A stretch of 47,462 nucleotides of DNA from Geminocystis sp. M7585_C2015_104 (GTDB lineage Bacteria; Cyanobacteriota; Cyanobacteriia; Cyanobacteriales; Cyanobacteriaceae). Under the pieces are notes generated by a model. It saw only the letters and a list, made by a program, of their open reading frames with translations, did no database searches and was not told the origin of the DNA. The position numbers and the translations under genes were made by a program. Location of the stretch: assembly GCA_015295805.1 (NCBI GenBank), contig DVEF01000018.1, forward strand, positions 1-47,462, written 5' to 3'. Shown in pieces: positions 18,841 to 26,846 of this stretch (within the stretch, counting starts at the first letter, position 1; each line of letters starts with the position of its first letter).

Positions 18841-19394
18841 AGGGTTATTCCCTCTTTTTCCAAGAATTCACGTAGTTTTTTCCTAGCTTTAAAAAGTCGA
18901 GATTTGACAGTGCCCACGGGTATGGACAGAATTTGTGCTATTTCCTTTTGGGGCAAGTCCTCCAGGTCATGTAGTACAATGACGGCACGATGTTCTAAAC
19001 TGAGTTGTTGTAACCCCCTTGCCACTAACCCCTCATAGTGCAATTGGAGGAGGAAAGGGTTATCCAATTCCACTTCTTTTCTGTTTTCCACCTGATGACA
19101 TTGTTTTTTTTGTAGGCGGGCATTTTGATCACAAGCCACATTCCAACAAATTCGATACAACCAGGTGGAGAAGTACTGGGGATTGCGCAGTTGGTGTATG
19201 AACCTCCACACCCTTAGGAAAACCTCTTGCTGTAAGTCATCTAGGTGTTCACTACCACATAGCCTGTACAAAGTATTCCTCACTCGCTGGTGATAACGTT
19301 CATATAAAAGACGGAAAGACTGTTTATCACCCTGTTGGCATTTTCTTACCAACTGGACACAAGTCTCAAAAACCGCATCCGTCAAAACAGTCAT
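18837..19394 (-). CDS. ECF-type RNA polymerase sigma factor
   Basis: 185 residues, the two-domain ECF layout. Region 2 includes LYERYHQRVRNTLYRLCG, DDLQQEVFLRVWRFI and TWLYRICWNVACD. Region 4 includes LEHRAVIVLHDLEDLPQKEI and IPVGTVKSRLFKARKKLREFL. No region 1 or 3 is present. It heads an operon with the anti-sigma candidate (ATGA overlap) and the LTxxQ protein. An ECF-like promoter lies 29-57 bases upstream, so it probably controls its own transcription. It is divergent from zwf. The nearest studied cyanobacterial relatives are SigG/SigH/SigI; I cannot tell which. Confidence 0.93.
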   Translation of the reverse strand: MTVLTDAVFETCVQLVRKCQQGDKQSFRLLYERYHQRVRNTLYRLCGSEHLDDLQQEVFLRVWRFIHQLRNPQYFSTWLYRICWNVACDQNARLQKKQCHQVENRKEVELDNPFLLQLHYEGLVARGLQQLSLEHRAVIVLHDLEDLPQKEIAQILSIPVGTVKSRLFKARKKLREFLEKEGITL

Positions 19395-19422
19395 TATCTC
19401 TTGGGCTTGTGATTTCTGTGTT

Positions 19423-19451
19423 TTTAGACTTTCCCGTTTGCCGAAAGGTTC
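19423..19451 (-). promoter_or_regulatory. Candidate autoregulated ECF promoter
   Basis: On the minus strand GAACC (19451-19447) is followed after 17 bases by GTCTAAA (19429-19423). This is the form of ECF promoters: an AAC-containing -35 and a GTC/TCTAA-type -10. The start of transcription would fall about 20 bases before the sigma ATG. Confidence 0.55.
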
Positions 19452-19504
19452 AACAAAAGCCTTTACAAAACTTAACAGACCGCTTTAGGGGAGGAGTAAC
19501 TAGA

Positions 19505-19522
19505 ATGAAAGTGGATACTTAA
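19505..19522 (+). CDS. Possible five-codon leader ORF before zwf
   Basis: ATG-AAA-GTG-GAT-ACT-TAA encodes MKVDT. It is preceded by the best ribosome binding site in the region (GGGGAGGAG, about 19489-19497), while the zwf ATG 13 bases after its stop has only a weak AGAGA. Ribosomes may load here and re-initiate at zwf. It might equally be a chance ATG after a ribosome binding site that serves zwf at long distance. Confidence 0.35.
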   Translation: MKVDT

Positions 19523-19534
19523 GAGATAGCCAAG

Positions 19535-21064
19535 ATGCTGACAATACCAGAGAATCCCCTAAGGGTGGGACTTAACCAGGCAAAAATCCCTGAACCACTG
19601 ATATTGGTGATTTTTGGTGCAACTGGCGATCTCACCCAGCGGAAACTGGTGCCCGCCTTATATCAACTGAAAAAAGAAAGGAAATTGCCCCCCCAAATGA
19701 CCATTGTAGGGGTGGCAAGACGCCCCTGGGCTCATGAGACATTCCGGGAAAAAATGCGTCAGGGGGTAGAAGAATTTGGCGACGGCATAGAAAAAGAGGA
19801 GTTGTGGCAGTCTTTCGCTGATGGACTATATTATTGTCAGGGGAATCTGGACGAAGCGGAAAGCTATGACAGATTAAAAACCTTCTTGGCAGAATTGGAT
19901 GAGAAGAGGGGCACCCGCGGCAATCGTGTTTTCTACCTAGCCGTCTCCCCTGAGTTTTTTCCCTCTGCTATTAAACAGCTGGGCGCAGCACAAATGCTGT
20001 CTAACCCCCTCAAACACCGTCTGGTAATCGAAAAACCTTTTGGTAAAGACCTGAGTAGTGCCCAAGCCCTCAACAAAATAGTCCAGAGTGTCTGCAAGGA
20101 GGAACAGGTATATCGCATTGACCACTATTTGGGCAAGGAAACAGTGCAAAATCTCCTGGTTTTCCGTTTTGCCAATGTCATCTTTGAACCCCTATGGAAT
20201 CGCAACTATATTGACAATGTGCAAATCACCGTGGCGGAGACGGTGGGGGTGGAAGAGAGAGCGGGATACTACGAGACTGCGGGCGCCCTCCGAGACATGG
20301 TACAAAATCACCTCCTCCAACTGCTCACCCTAACCGCCATGGAGCCCCCTGTGGGCATGAATGCGGACAGTATTCGCAACGAGAAGGTAAAGGTCCTTCA
20401 GGCCACCCACCTGGCCGACCTGAAAAATCTGGAGTATGCAGCAGTACGAGGACAGTACAAAGCGGGCTGGATTAAGGGGAAACCAGTGCCGGGGTATCGA
20501 GAGGAAAAAGGAGTAAATCCCCTGTCCACCACCCCTACCTTTGTGGCTTTAAAGCTGATGATAGACAACTGGCGTTGGCGGGGTGTGCCCTTCTACCTGC
20601 GCACTGGCAAAAGACTGCCCAAGAAGGTTACGGAAATCGCCATCCAGTTCAAAGACGTCCCCCTTTCTATCTTTCCCTCGGCGGCACAACAAACTAACCC
20701 CAATGTGCTGGTGTTAAGAATCCAACCCAACGAAGGCATCTCCCTCCGTTTCGAGGCTAAAATGTTGGGCAGCGAATTGCGCACCCGCACTGTGGAAATG
20801 GACTTCAGTTACGGGGCCTCCTTTGGCATGGCCACTCAGGATGCCTATCATCGTCTCCTGTTAGACTGCATGTTGGGAGATCAAACCCTCTTTACCCGTG
20901 CTGACGAGGTGGAAGAAGCCTGGCGGGTGGTACAACCGGTTTTAGTGGCCTGGGATGCCCCTACCCCTCCTGACTCCATTCCCCTGTACGAGGCAGGCAC
21001 TTGGCAACCTCTGGAGGCTGAACTGTTAATTGAACGAGACGGACGACGTTGGCGACGACTGTAA
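19535..21064 (+). CDS. zwf: Glucose-6-phosphate 1-dehydrogenase
   Basis: 509 residues, a usual length. It oxidises glucose-6-phosphate to 6-phosphogluconolactone with NADP+, the entry to the oxidative pentose phosphate pathway used in the dark. The NADP loop is [13 protein letters not shown] (27-39). EKPFGKD is at 166-172, and the substrate-site signature RIDHYLGKE is at 194-202. [10 protein letters not shown] and [10 protein letters not shown] are also present. opcA follows 52 bases downstream on the same strand, as in most cyanobacteria. The gene is divergent from the ECF operon; a mini-ORF lies just upstream. Confidence 0.97.
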   Translation: MLTIPENPLRVGLNQAKIPEPLILVIFGATGDLTQRKLVPALYQLKKERKLPPQMTIVGVARRPWAHETFREKMRQGVEEFGDGIEKEELWQSFADGLYYCQGNLDEAESYDRLKTFLAELDEKRGTRGNRVFYLAVSPEFFPSAIKQLGAAQMLSNPLKHRLVIEKPFGKDLSSAQALNKIVQSVCKEEQVYRIDHYLGKETVQNLLVFRFANVIFEPLWNRNYIDNVQITVAETVGVEERAGYYETAGALRDMVQNHLLQLLTLTAMEPPVGMNADSIRNEKVKVLQATHLADLKNLEYAAVRGQYKAGWIKGKPVPGYREEKGVNPLSTTPTFVALKLMIDNWRWRGVPFYLRTGKRLPKKVTEIAIQFKDVPLSIFPSAAQQTNPNVLVLRIQPNEGISLRFEAKMLGSELRTRTVEMDFSYGASFGMATQDAYHRLLLDCMLGDQTLFTRADEVEEAWRVVQPVLVAWDAPTPPDSIPLYEAGTWQPLEAELLIERDGRRWRRL

Positions 21065-21116
21065 TTTTCCCTTTTCAGTATTACCCTTTCGGACAAAGTA
21101 CAAAGAGGTGACAATT

Positions 21117-22472
21117 ATGGCGATAGTAAATAATACCGATGTAAACACAACCCCCATGGTGGCCTTACAACCCCCAAAGGATGTGGATTTGGAGGCCATC
21201 GAGAACGAGCTACGACAAATATGGTTAGCCCACAGCGACACCAAAGATGGCCTGGCGGCAGCGAGGGCCTCTAGCTTCACCCTCTTGATTTATGAGCCCG
21301 AGCCCATCCAGCCCCTCTTGGCGGCCTTAGGCTTTTACAAAGGCCCCATTGACGGCATCAAAGGCCCAAGGACTATTTCCGCCATCAAAGCCGCACAAAA
21401 GGCCTACGGCTTGCCGGTTACCGGGGCTGCTACCCCGGAGTTACTAGAAAAGCTACAAAAAGAATACAGAGCTTCTGTAAAGGCGGGCAAAATTAATGAA
21501 ACCTACTCCCCCGATTCCAGTGGGGCGGGGATTGCCGATGCCATTGCTGCCACTAACCCCTGTCGTATTATAACCCTTTGTCCCTCTCTGGGCGAGGATG
21601 AGGGGGTGAAAGCCCAAGTATCTGCCTATTGTCCCGTCACCAAAAGAGCTTCTGGTAGTTTGATTTGTTGTGAATATATTACGCTCATCGGCACCTCTAA
21701 AGCTCTGGAAAGGATAGGGGGTGTTATCACTGAGTTGATGATTCCAGAATTGCCCAAATATATCTGGTGGAAAGCCAGTCTTCATCAAGATTACCCCCTA
21801 TTTCAAAGACTGATGGGGGTCTGCGATCGTCTCATTGTGGATTCTAGTATCTTCCCCCAACCGGAAAAAGAACTATTGGCAGTGGCAGAACTCATACAAG
21901 ATAATATTCCCGTAGCTGACCTGAACTGGCATCGTTTAGCCCCATGGTTGGAACTAACCGCCGAAGCTTTTGATCCCCCAGAAAGACGACAAGCCATATG
22001 GGAGGTGGACACCGTCACCATTGACTATGAAAAGGGCAACCCCTCTCAGGCATTCCTGTTTCTGGGATGGCTAGCTAGTCGTCTTCACTGGCAACCCTTT
22101 AGTTGTGAGAAGGAAGAGGGAGACTACTACCTTCACAAAATTGCCCTTAAAACCCCTGAAGGCAAAACTATCTCTGCAGAATTGGCCGGCACCCCTGTAG
22201 GCAACCCTGGGAAAATTCTAGGGGATTTAATCGGGCTAAAACTCTCCTCCACCAACCAAGAGGCCGACTGTTGTACTGTTTTGTGTTCAGAAACCACCGG
22301 CTGTATGCGTATGGAGGCCAGCGGCGGCGCCCAGTCCTGTCGAGTACAACAGGTTACATCCTTGGCAGATCAAGAGCCTGAAATTCTCTTAAGTCAAGAA
22401 TTACAGCGTTGGGGATTAGATAGTCTTTATCTAGAAACCATGACTGTCACCAAGCAATTGTTACAACTGTAG
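21117..22472 (+). CDS. opcA: OpcA, glucose-6-phosphate dehydrogenase assembly/effector protein
   Basis: 451 residues from ATG 21117, preceded by AAAGAGGTG; the open frame extends upstream into zwf but that part is not family-like. OpcA is needed for G6PDH activity and oligomerisation and is a target of thioredoxin control in cyanobacteria. Residues ~62-117 (PLLAALGFYKGPIDGIKGPRT ... AAQKAYGLPVTGAATPELL, shown in two parts) look like a peptidoglycan-binding-1 domain. The remaining ~330 residues hold the OpcA core with CPVTKRASGSLICCEYITL and PELPKYIWWKAS. Cysteines are frequent, fitting redox control. Position after zwf supports the call. Confidence 0.93.
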   Translation: MAIVNNTDVNTTPMVALQPPKDVDLEAIENELRQIWLAHSDTKDGLAAARASSFTLLIYEPEPIQPLLAALGFYKGPIDGIKGPRTISAIKAAQKAYGLPVTGAATPELLEKLQKEYRASVKAGKINETYSPDSSGAGIADAIAATNPCRIITLCPSLGEDEGVKAQVSAYCPVTKRASGSLICCEYITLIGTSKALERIGGVITELMIPELPKYIWWKASLHQDYPLFQRLMGVCDRLIVDSSIFPQPEKELLAVAELIQDNIPVADLNWHRLAPWLELTAEAFDPPERRQAIWEVDTVTIDYEKGNPSQAFLFLGWLASRLHWQPFSCEKEEGDYYLHKIALKTPEGKTISAELAGTPVGNPGKILGDLIGLKLSSTNQEADCCTVLCSETTGCMRMEASGGAQSCRVQQVTSLADQEPEILLSQELQRWGLDSLYLETMTVTKQLLQL

Positions 22473-22500
22473 TTCTTGTACTTTTGTAATGCTAAACCCC

Positions 22501-22529
22501 TTGCAAAATAAACAGAGAGGGGTTATAAT
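22501..22529 (+). promoter_or_regulatory. Promoter of tRNA-Met
   Basis: TTGCAA (22501-22506), a 17-base spacer and TATAAT (22524-22529). The start of transcription would lie about 10 bases before the tRNA. AACCCC (22495-22500) and GGGGTT (22519-22524) flank and overlap these boxes and could form a hairpin that ends the opcA transcript. Confidence 0.7.
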
Positions 22530-22545
22530 ATGGGAATGTGACTAA

Positions 22546-22617
22546 GGCTTGGTAGCTCAGCGGTAGAGCAAGGGACTCATAAGCCCAAGGTCGACAGTTC
22601 GAATCTGTCCCAAGCCA
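22546..22617 (+). tRNA. trnM: tRNA-Met (CAU anticodon)
   Basis: A 72-base cloverleaf. The acceptor arms GGCTTGG and CCAAGCC pair perfectly. The D-arm is GCTC-AGCGGTA-GAGC, the anticodon loop is CTCATAA, and the T-arm is GACAG-TTCGAAT-CTGTC. The 3' CCA is not encoded. The anticodon stem has three G-C pairs but apparent A-A (27-43) and A-G (31-39) mismatches at its ends. CAU could also belong to a lysidine-modified tRNA-Ile; elongator Met is my preference. Confidence 0.88.
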
Positions 22618-22643
22618 TCTAGTTAAAAGTCCGTATTGCCCTT

Positions 22644-23795
22644 TTATTGTTGGGCCAGAAAAGCGGCACTGCGGCAACCTACGGCCTCCGAGAGGTGTTT
22701 GAAACCGTTTTCTTGCACCTTCTGACTTAAACCGCGTAAAATGGTGGGCACAACCCACGGCCCCTGGTAAATCCAGCCCGTGTAAAATTGTAGCAAGGTC
22801 GCCCCGGCAGTGATTTTCTCCCAGGCGGATTCGGCATCAAATATACCCCCTACACCCACAATGGGCATTTCTCCCCCAGTCTGGTGGTAGATATAGGCTA
22901 TTATTTCCGTTGAACGTTTTTGCAATGGTAAACCACTAATGCCTCCCGCCTCCTCTGTAATGGGTTTGCCAGTGGCGTCTAAAATCCTGGTTTTTAAACC
23001 CTCCCTGCTGGTGGTGGTATTGGTAGCAACTATTCCTGCCAATTGGTATTTCCTGGCAACCTTTACAATCTCCCCTATGGCCTGTTTGTCCAAATCTGGT
23101 GCTATTTTTAGCAAAATGGGCTTTTCTCCTTTATTTTCCTCCTGTAGTGCCCCTAGAATAGACTCCAACTCCTCCCCCCCCTGTAATTCTCGTAGTCCGG
23201 GGGTATTGGGAGAGCTTACATTCACCACAAAATAATCCGCCCATCCCTTTAGTAGGCGAAAACTGGCCAGATAATCCCCCTTGGCTTCTCTGTTGGGGGT
23301 GATTTTGGACTTGCACAGGTTTATGCCAATGGGGATTCGTGTTTCTGTTTTCTCCCAGGTTTCTTGTAGTCTTGAGGCAATAGCCGCCGCACCATCGTTG
23401 TTGGCACCCATCCGATTCAACAAAGCCTTATCCTTGGGCAGCCTAAACATCCGTGGGGGAGGATTACCCGGCTGGCTGTGAAAGGTAACTGCCCCCAATT
23501 CCGCAAACCCAAAACCAAAACTCTTCCATATCCCCGCCGCCTGGGCATTTTTGTCAAAACCCGGTGCTAACCCCAAAGGATTGGGGAAGTCTAACCCCCA
23601 CAGCCTTTGACGCAACAGGGGATAATCTCCACAAAAATTCCTTTCTAATTCCTTTATCAGCCACTTCGCCCAATATTTGTGCCTTTGCTTCCAAATCCCC
23701 TCCAATATCTTGATTACACTATTGTGTGCTCCCTCAGGATTCCTCTTTAGGGAAGCAAAAAAAATCGGATAAAATGGCCTAAGAATCTCTAACAT
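22644..23795 (-). CDS. pyrD: Dihydroorotate dehydrogenase, quinone-dependent (class 2)
   Basis: 383 residues. This FMN enzyme oxidises dihydroorotate to orotate in pyrimidine synthesis and passes electrons to quinone. The N-terminal ~45 residues form the membrane-associating helix pair of class 2. [33 protein letters not shown] and [13 protein letters not shown] (191-202, with serine base S195) are all present. [20 protein letters not shown] and QFYTG mark the FMN phosphate end. It converges with tRNA-Met. Confidence 0.96.
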   Translation of the reverse strand: MLEILRPFYPIFFASLKRNPEGAHNSVIKILEGIWKQRHKYWAKWLIKELERNFCGDYPLLRQRLWGLDFPNPLGLAPGFDKNAQAAGIWKSFGFGFAELGAVTFHSQPGNPPPRMFRLPKDKALLNRMGANNDGAAAIASRLQETWEKTETRIPIGINLCKSKITPNREAKGDYLASFRLLKGWADYFVVNVSSPNTPGLRELQGGEELESILGALQEENKGEKPILLKIAPDLDKQAIGEIVKVARKYQLAGIVATNTTTSREGLKTRILDATGKPITEEAGGISGLPLQKRSTEIIAYIYHQTGGEMPIVGVGGIFDAESAWEKITAGATLLQFYTGWIYQGPWVVPTILRGLSQKVQENGFKHLSEAVGCRSAAFLAQQ

Positions 23796-24014
23796 GTTTC
23801 CTGTTTTTTCCCAGTTAAAAAACTTAAATAAACTTCAAGAAAAAGCAGCCTATTATTTAGTTTTGTTAAGGAAAAGTTAAAAAAATCTAAAAAAGAAAAA
23901 AGGGAAAAAAGATTAGAAATAACGAAATTACTTGTTTTTGGCGGAAAAATCCTTGATCCCCGGTGGGTAATAATAGAGAAAGAAGAAAAAGTTGAGGGGG
24001 TTTTCTCTGTAAAA

Positions 24015-24293
24015 ATGATTGCCAGTAACGGTTGTCGGCTGCTTTGTCGTCATTGTCGCTTCTACTCGCCACAGGGAAGAAGGGGGGGAATGTGTTCTCA
24101 ACTGGGGGTAATGGTGAAAGCAGACTGGAACTCCTGTTATTTTGCCTCTCCAGCCTTTGAACAAAAGGAGACCAAAATTCCCCATCTAGTTTTATTAGAA
24201 AAATCTTTCTCCTTGAGCTGTGTCACTCCAGCAGTACAATGGTCCCTGGAAACACACAAAACAGTCTCTAGTGAAAGACAAAATACCGGATAG
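24015..24293 (+). CDS. Small Cys-rich protein of a cyanobacterial family, function unknown
   Basis: 92 residues. The first half has CRHCRFYSPQGRRGGMCSQ, then LGVMVKADWNSCYFASPAF. The spacing of these cysteines and the YxPQGRRGG block recall short proteins I have seen encoded in many cyanobacteria. The cysteines (C7, C11, C14, C27 and C41) could bind a metal or be redox active. The C-terminal third is less distinctive and may be lineage-specific. It lies alone between pyrD and menB. There is no strong ribosome binding site. Confidence 0.7.
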   Translation: MIASNGCRLLCRHCRFYSPQGRRGGMCSQLGVMVKADWNSCYFASPAFEQKETKIPHLVLLEKSFSLSCVTPAVQWSLETHKTVSSERQNTG

Positions 24294-24383
24294 TATTTGC
24301 CAAACATACACACCTAATTCATTGTGGTAAGATTAAAAAACAGTTTAAAAAAAAAAACAATAGGGGCTGGGAAAGAAATGAGG

Positions 24384-25217
24384 TTAGGGCAACCAGGGAT
24401 AATTGCGGAAATTGGGGGGACGTTTTTCCAAAAAAGCCTGTTTCCCTTCATTCCCCTCTTCCGTCATATAGTAAAGAAGGGTCGCATTTCCCGCTAATTC
24501 CTGTAGGCCCACCTGTCCGTCACAATCAGCATTAAAGGCTGCCTTGAGACAGCGAATGGCAATGGGGCTTTTTTCCAGAATCTCCTTGGCCCATTTGATC
24601 CCCTCCTCCTCTAACTGTTCCACCGGCACCACCGCATTCACCAGCCCCATTTCTAGTGCCTGTTGGGCGTTGTATTGACGACACAAATACCATATCTCTC
24701 TAGCCTTTTTCTGTCCCACAATACGGGCTAGATAGCTAGCACCAAAACCCCCGTCAAAACTCCCCACCTTTGGCCCCGTTTGCCCAAAAATGGCATTGTC
24801 TGCCGCGATAGTTAGATCACAAATCACGTGTAGCACATGACCGCCGCCAATGGCATATCCTGCCACTAGGGCTATTACTACCTTGGGGATGCTCCGTATT
24901 AATCTTTGTAAATCCAAGACATTCAAACGGGGCACCCCCTCCTCGTCTAAATAACCACCCTTGCCACGGACGGATTGATCCCCCCCAGCACAAAAGGCAT
25001 ATTTCCCATCCGTGTGGGGGCCAGCACCAGTAAACAAAATTACCCCTATTTTCTGGTCTTCTCTGGCGTCACAAAAGGCATCATACAGTTCAACTATAGT
25101 CTTGGGTCGGAACGCATTACGCTTGTGAGGTCTGTTTATTACTATCTTGGCAATTCCTTCCCACTTGTAATACAAGATGTCTTCGTATTCCTTAACCTTC
25201 TGCCAGTCTACTGTCAT
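24384..25217 (-). CDS. menB: 1,4-dihydroxy-2-naphthoyl-CoA synthase
   Basis: 277 residues, a crotonase-fold enzyme that closes the second ring of the naphthoquinone, here for phylloquinone of photosystem I. Family signatures are [39 protein letters not shown] and [16 protein letters not shown], and the C-terminus [16 protein letters not shown] is diagnostic of MenB. AGGAG stands five bases before the ATG. The DHNA-CoA thioesterase of the next step is at 33350-33757, not adjacent. Confidence 0.97.
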   Translation of the reverse strand: MTVDWQKVKEYEDILYYKWEGIAKIVINRPHKRNAFRPKTIVELYDAFCDAREDQKIGVILFTGAGPHTDGKYAFCAGGDQSVRGKGGYLDEEGVPRLNVLDLQRLIRSIPKVVIALVAGYAIGGGHVLHVICDLTIAADNAIFGQTGPKVGSFDGGFGASYLARIVGQKKAREIWYLCRQYNAQQALEMGLVNAVVPVEQLEEEGIKWAKEILEKSPIAIRCLKAAFNADCDGQVGLQELAGNATLLYYMTEEGNEGKQAFLEKRPPNFRNYPWLP

Positions 25218-25368
25218 GCAACTCCTACTTCTTAATTCTTTTTACTACCCATTGCCTAATTATAGTCTTTGGGGTTATGATTATCTTTCCCCGTGGCTGG
25301 AGTATTAAATTTTACAAACCGTTCTTGACAAAACGGGGAAAATAGTATAGAGAGCAAGGACAAAGACC

Positions 25369-26139
25369 ATGAACAGTGGGCAATTGGTGGGGAAAGTATA
25401 TCTAGTAGGGGCAGGACCAGGAGATCCAGGCCTTTTGACCGTCAAAGGAAAAACCCTCTTGGAAATGGCAGATGTGGTCATATATGATGCCTTGGTGAGT
25501 GCCGAGATATTAGCTCTGATTAATCCTAAGGCAGAGAAAATCAATGTGGGCAAAAGAAGAGGAAGACACTCTCTGTTACAAGAAGATATCACCCGACTGT
25601 TGGTGGAGAAGGCCCATCAACATGCTATTGTGGTACGGTTGAAAGGGGGAGATCCCTTCGTTTTTGGCCGGGGAGGCGAGGAAATGGCCGACTTGGTGGC
25701 CGCTGGGATCCCCGTAGAAGTAGTACCAGGTGTAACCTCGGGTATTGCTGCTCCGGCTTATGTAGGTATTCCAGTAACTCACCGTAACTATAGTTCTTCA
25801 GTGACCTTGATCACCGGCCACGAGGCGGCTGGAAAATACCGTCCACAGGTGAATTGGCAGGCTTTGGCTCAAGGGTCAGAAACATTGGTAGTTTATATGG
25901 GGCTACATAACTTGCCCCAGATTATAGCCCGGCTGAAAGAGGGAGGGTTAAAGGGAGATACGGAAATTGCCCTCATTCGTTGGGGCACCACCCCCCAACA
26001 GGAAGAGTTATACGGCTGTCTGGATGATATTGTCCAAAAGGTGCAAGATACGGGTTTTTCCGCACCAGCTATTGCCATAATTGGCCCAGTGGTTTCCCTT
26101 AGACACCAGTTAGCCCCTACCCGCCCAATGGTATATTAG
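25369..26139 (+). CDS. cobA: Uroporphyrinogen-III C-methyltransferase
   Basis: 256 residues. It methylates uroporphyrinogen III at C2 and C7 with SAM to give precorrin-2, the branch to siroheme and cobalamin. Signatures are YLVGAGPGDPGLLTVKG (SAM loop), VVIYDALVS, GKRRGRHSLLQEDI, VVRLKGGDPFVFGRGGEE and VPGVTSGIAAPAYVGIPVTHR. This is the free-standing enzyme with no CysG-type dehydrogenase fusion. A redoxin gene follows after 35 bases and may be co-transcribed. Confidence 0.95.
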   Translation: MNSGQLVGKVYLVGAGPGDPGLLTVKGKTLLEMADVVIYDALVSAEILALINPKAEKINVGKRRGRHSLLQEDITRLLVEKAHQHAIVVRLKGGDPFVFGRGGEEMADLVAAGIPVEVVPGVTSGIAAPAYVGIPVTHRNYSSSVTLITGHEAAGKYRPQVNWQALAQGSETLVVYMGLHNLPQIIARLKEGGLKGDTEIALIRWGTTPQQEELYGCLDDIVQKVQDTGFSAPAIAIIGPVVSLRHQLAPTRPMVY

Positions 26140-26140
26140 T

Positions 26141-26161
26141 CTTCAAGTCTGTTGACTGAAG
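26141..26161 (+). promoter_or_regulatory. Hairpin overlapping the redoxin ribosome binding site
   Basis: CTTC-A-AGTC-TGTT-GACT-GAAG can fold with a one-base bulge. Its 3' arm (GAAG) overlaps the AAGGAGG site at 26159-26165 of the next gene, so folding would hide part of the ribosome binding site. Confidence 0.35.
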
Positions 26162-26174
26162 GAGGCAAAAACCA

Positions 26175-26735
26175 ATGGCTGTAACCCCCTCTAATATGCC
26201 ACCACTGGGCATGAAAGCGCCGGATTTCTCCCTCCCGGATGTCGTCTCTGGCAAAATGGTGTCCCTGTCCGACTTTTGCGGCTGTAAGGGTTTATTGGTA
26301 ATGTTTATCTGCAAACATTGTCCTTTTGTTAGGCATGTGCAGGAGGAATTGGCTAGAATAGGGCGAGACTATGCTAACAGGAATCTGGGCATTGTGGCCA
26401 TCAGCAGCAACGATGTGACTCAGTATCCTGAAGACTCCCCGGAAAACTTAAAACAGATGGCGGAAAGTCTTGGTTTTAACTTCCCCTTGTGTTATGACGA
26501 AACCCAAGAAGTGGCAAGGGCCTTCCAAGCCGCCTGCACCCCCGATTTCTTCCTGTTTGACGAGAATTTTCTTCTAGTCTACCGAGGACAATTAGACGAC
26601 AGCCGCCCCAGTCTCGACATCCCTGTCACCGGCAAAGACTTACGAGAGGCTATTGATGCCCTTCTGGCTGGCAAACCCATTAATCCTGAACAAAAACCCA
26701 GTATCGGCTGTAATATCAAGTGGAAACAAACATAG
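26175..26735 (+). CDS. Thioredoxin-fold redoxin (AhpC/TSA-like) protein
   Basis: 186 residues. The N-terminal MKAPDFSLPDVVSGKMVSL and LLVMFICKHCPFVRHVQEEL are typical of the redoxin family. The active site is C-K-H-C, one step from thioredoxin's CGPC. GIVAISSNDVTQYPEDSPENL and CTPDFFLFD (with the cis-Pro region) follow. There is no signal peptide, so it is probably cytoplasmic. Substrates are unknown; related proteins are annotated as thioredoxin-family or peroxiredoxin-like. AAGGAGG precedes the ATG. It lies 35 bases after cobA. Confidence 0.85.
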   Translation: MAVTPSNMPPLGMKAPDFSLPDVVSGKMVSLSDFCGCKGLLVMFICKHCPFVRHVQEELARIGRDYANRNLGIVAISSNDVTQYPEDSPENLKQMAESLGFNFPLCYDETQEVARAFQAACTPDFFLFDENFLLVYRGQLDDSRPSLDIPVTGKDLREAIDALLAGKPINPEQKPSIGCNIKWKQT

Positions 26736-26846
26736 CGTGAGAGGGAAAACAGTTTAAGAATTATGTCTTGCCGTAACTTTGGCTCAGCTTGGGATGATTA
26801 AATGGAATACCGAAGATGATACAAGGAAATCTCCGGTTGTCTATCC

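Noticed and set aside
24330-24362. A-rich tract before the menB 3' end as a terminator
   Set aside because: It has long A runs but no clear stem in front of a T-tract on the menB strand; the T-tract of the minus strand lacks a convincing GC hairpin.
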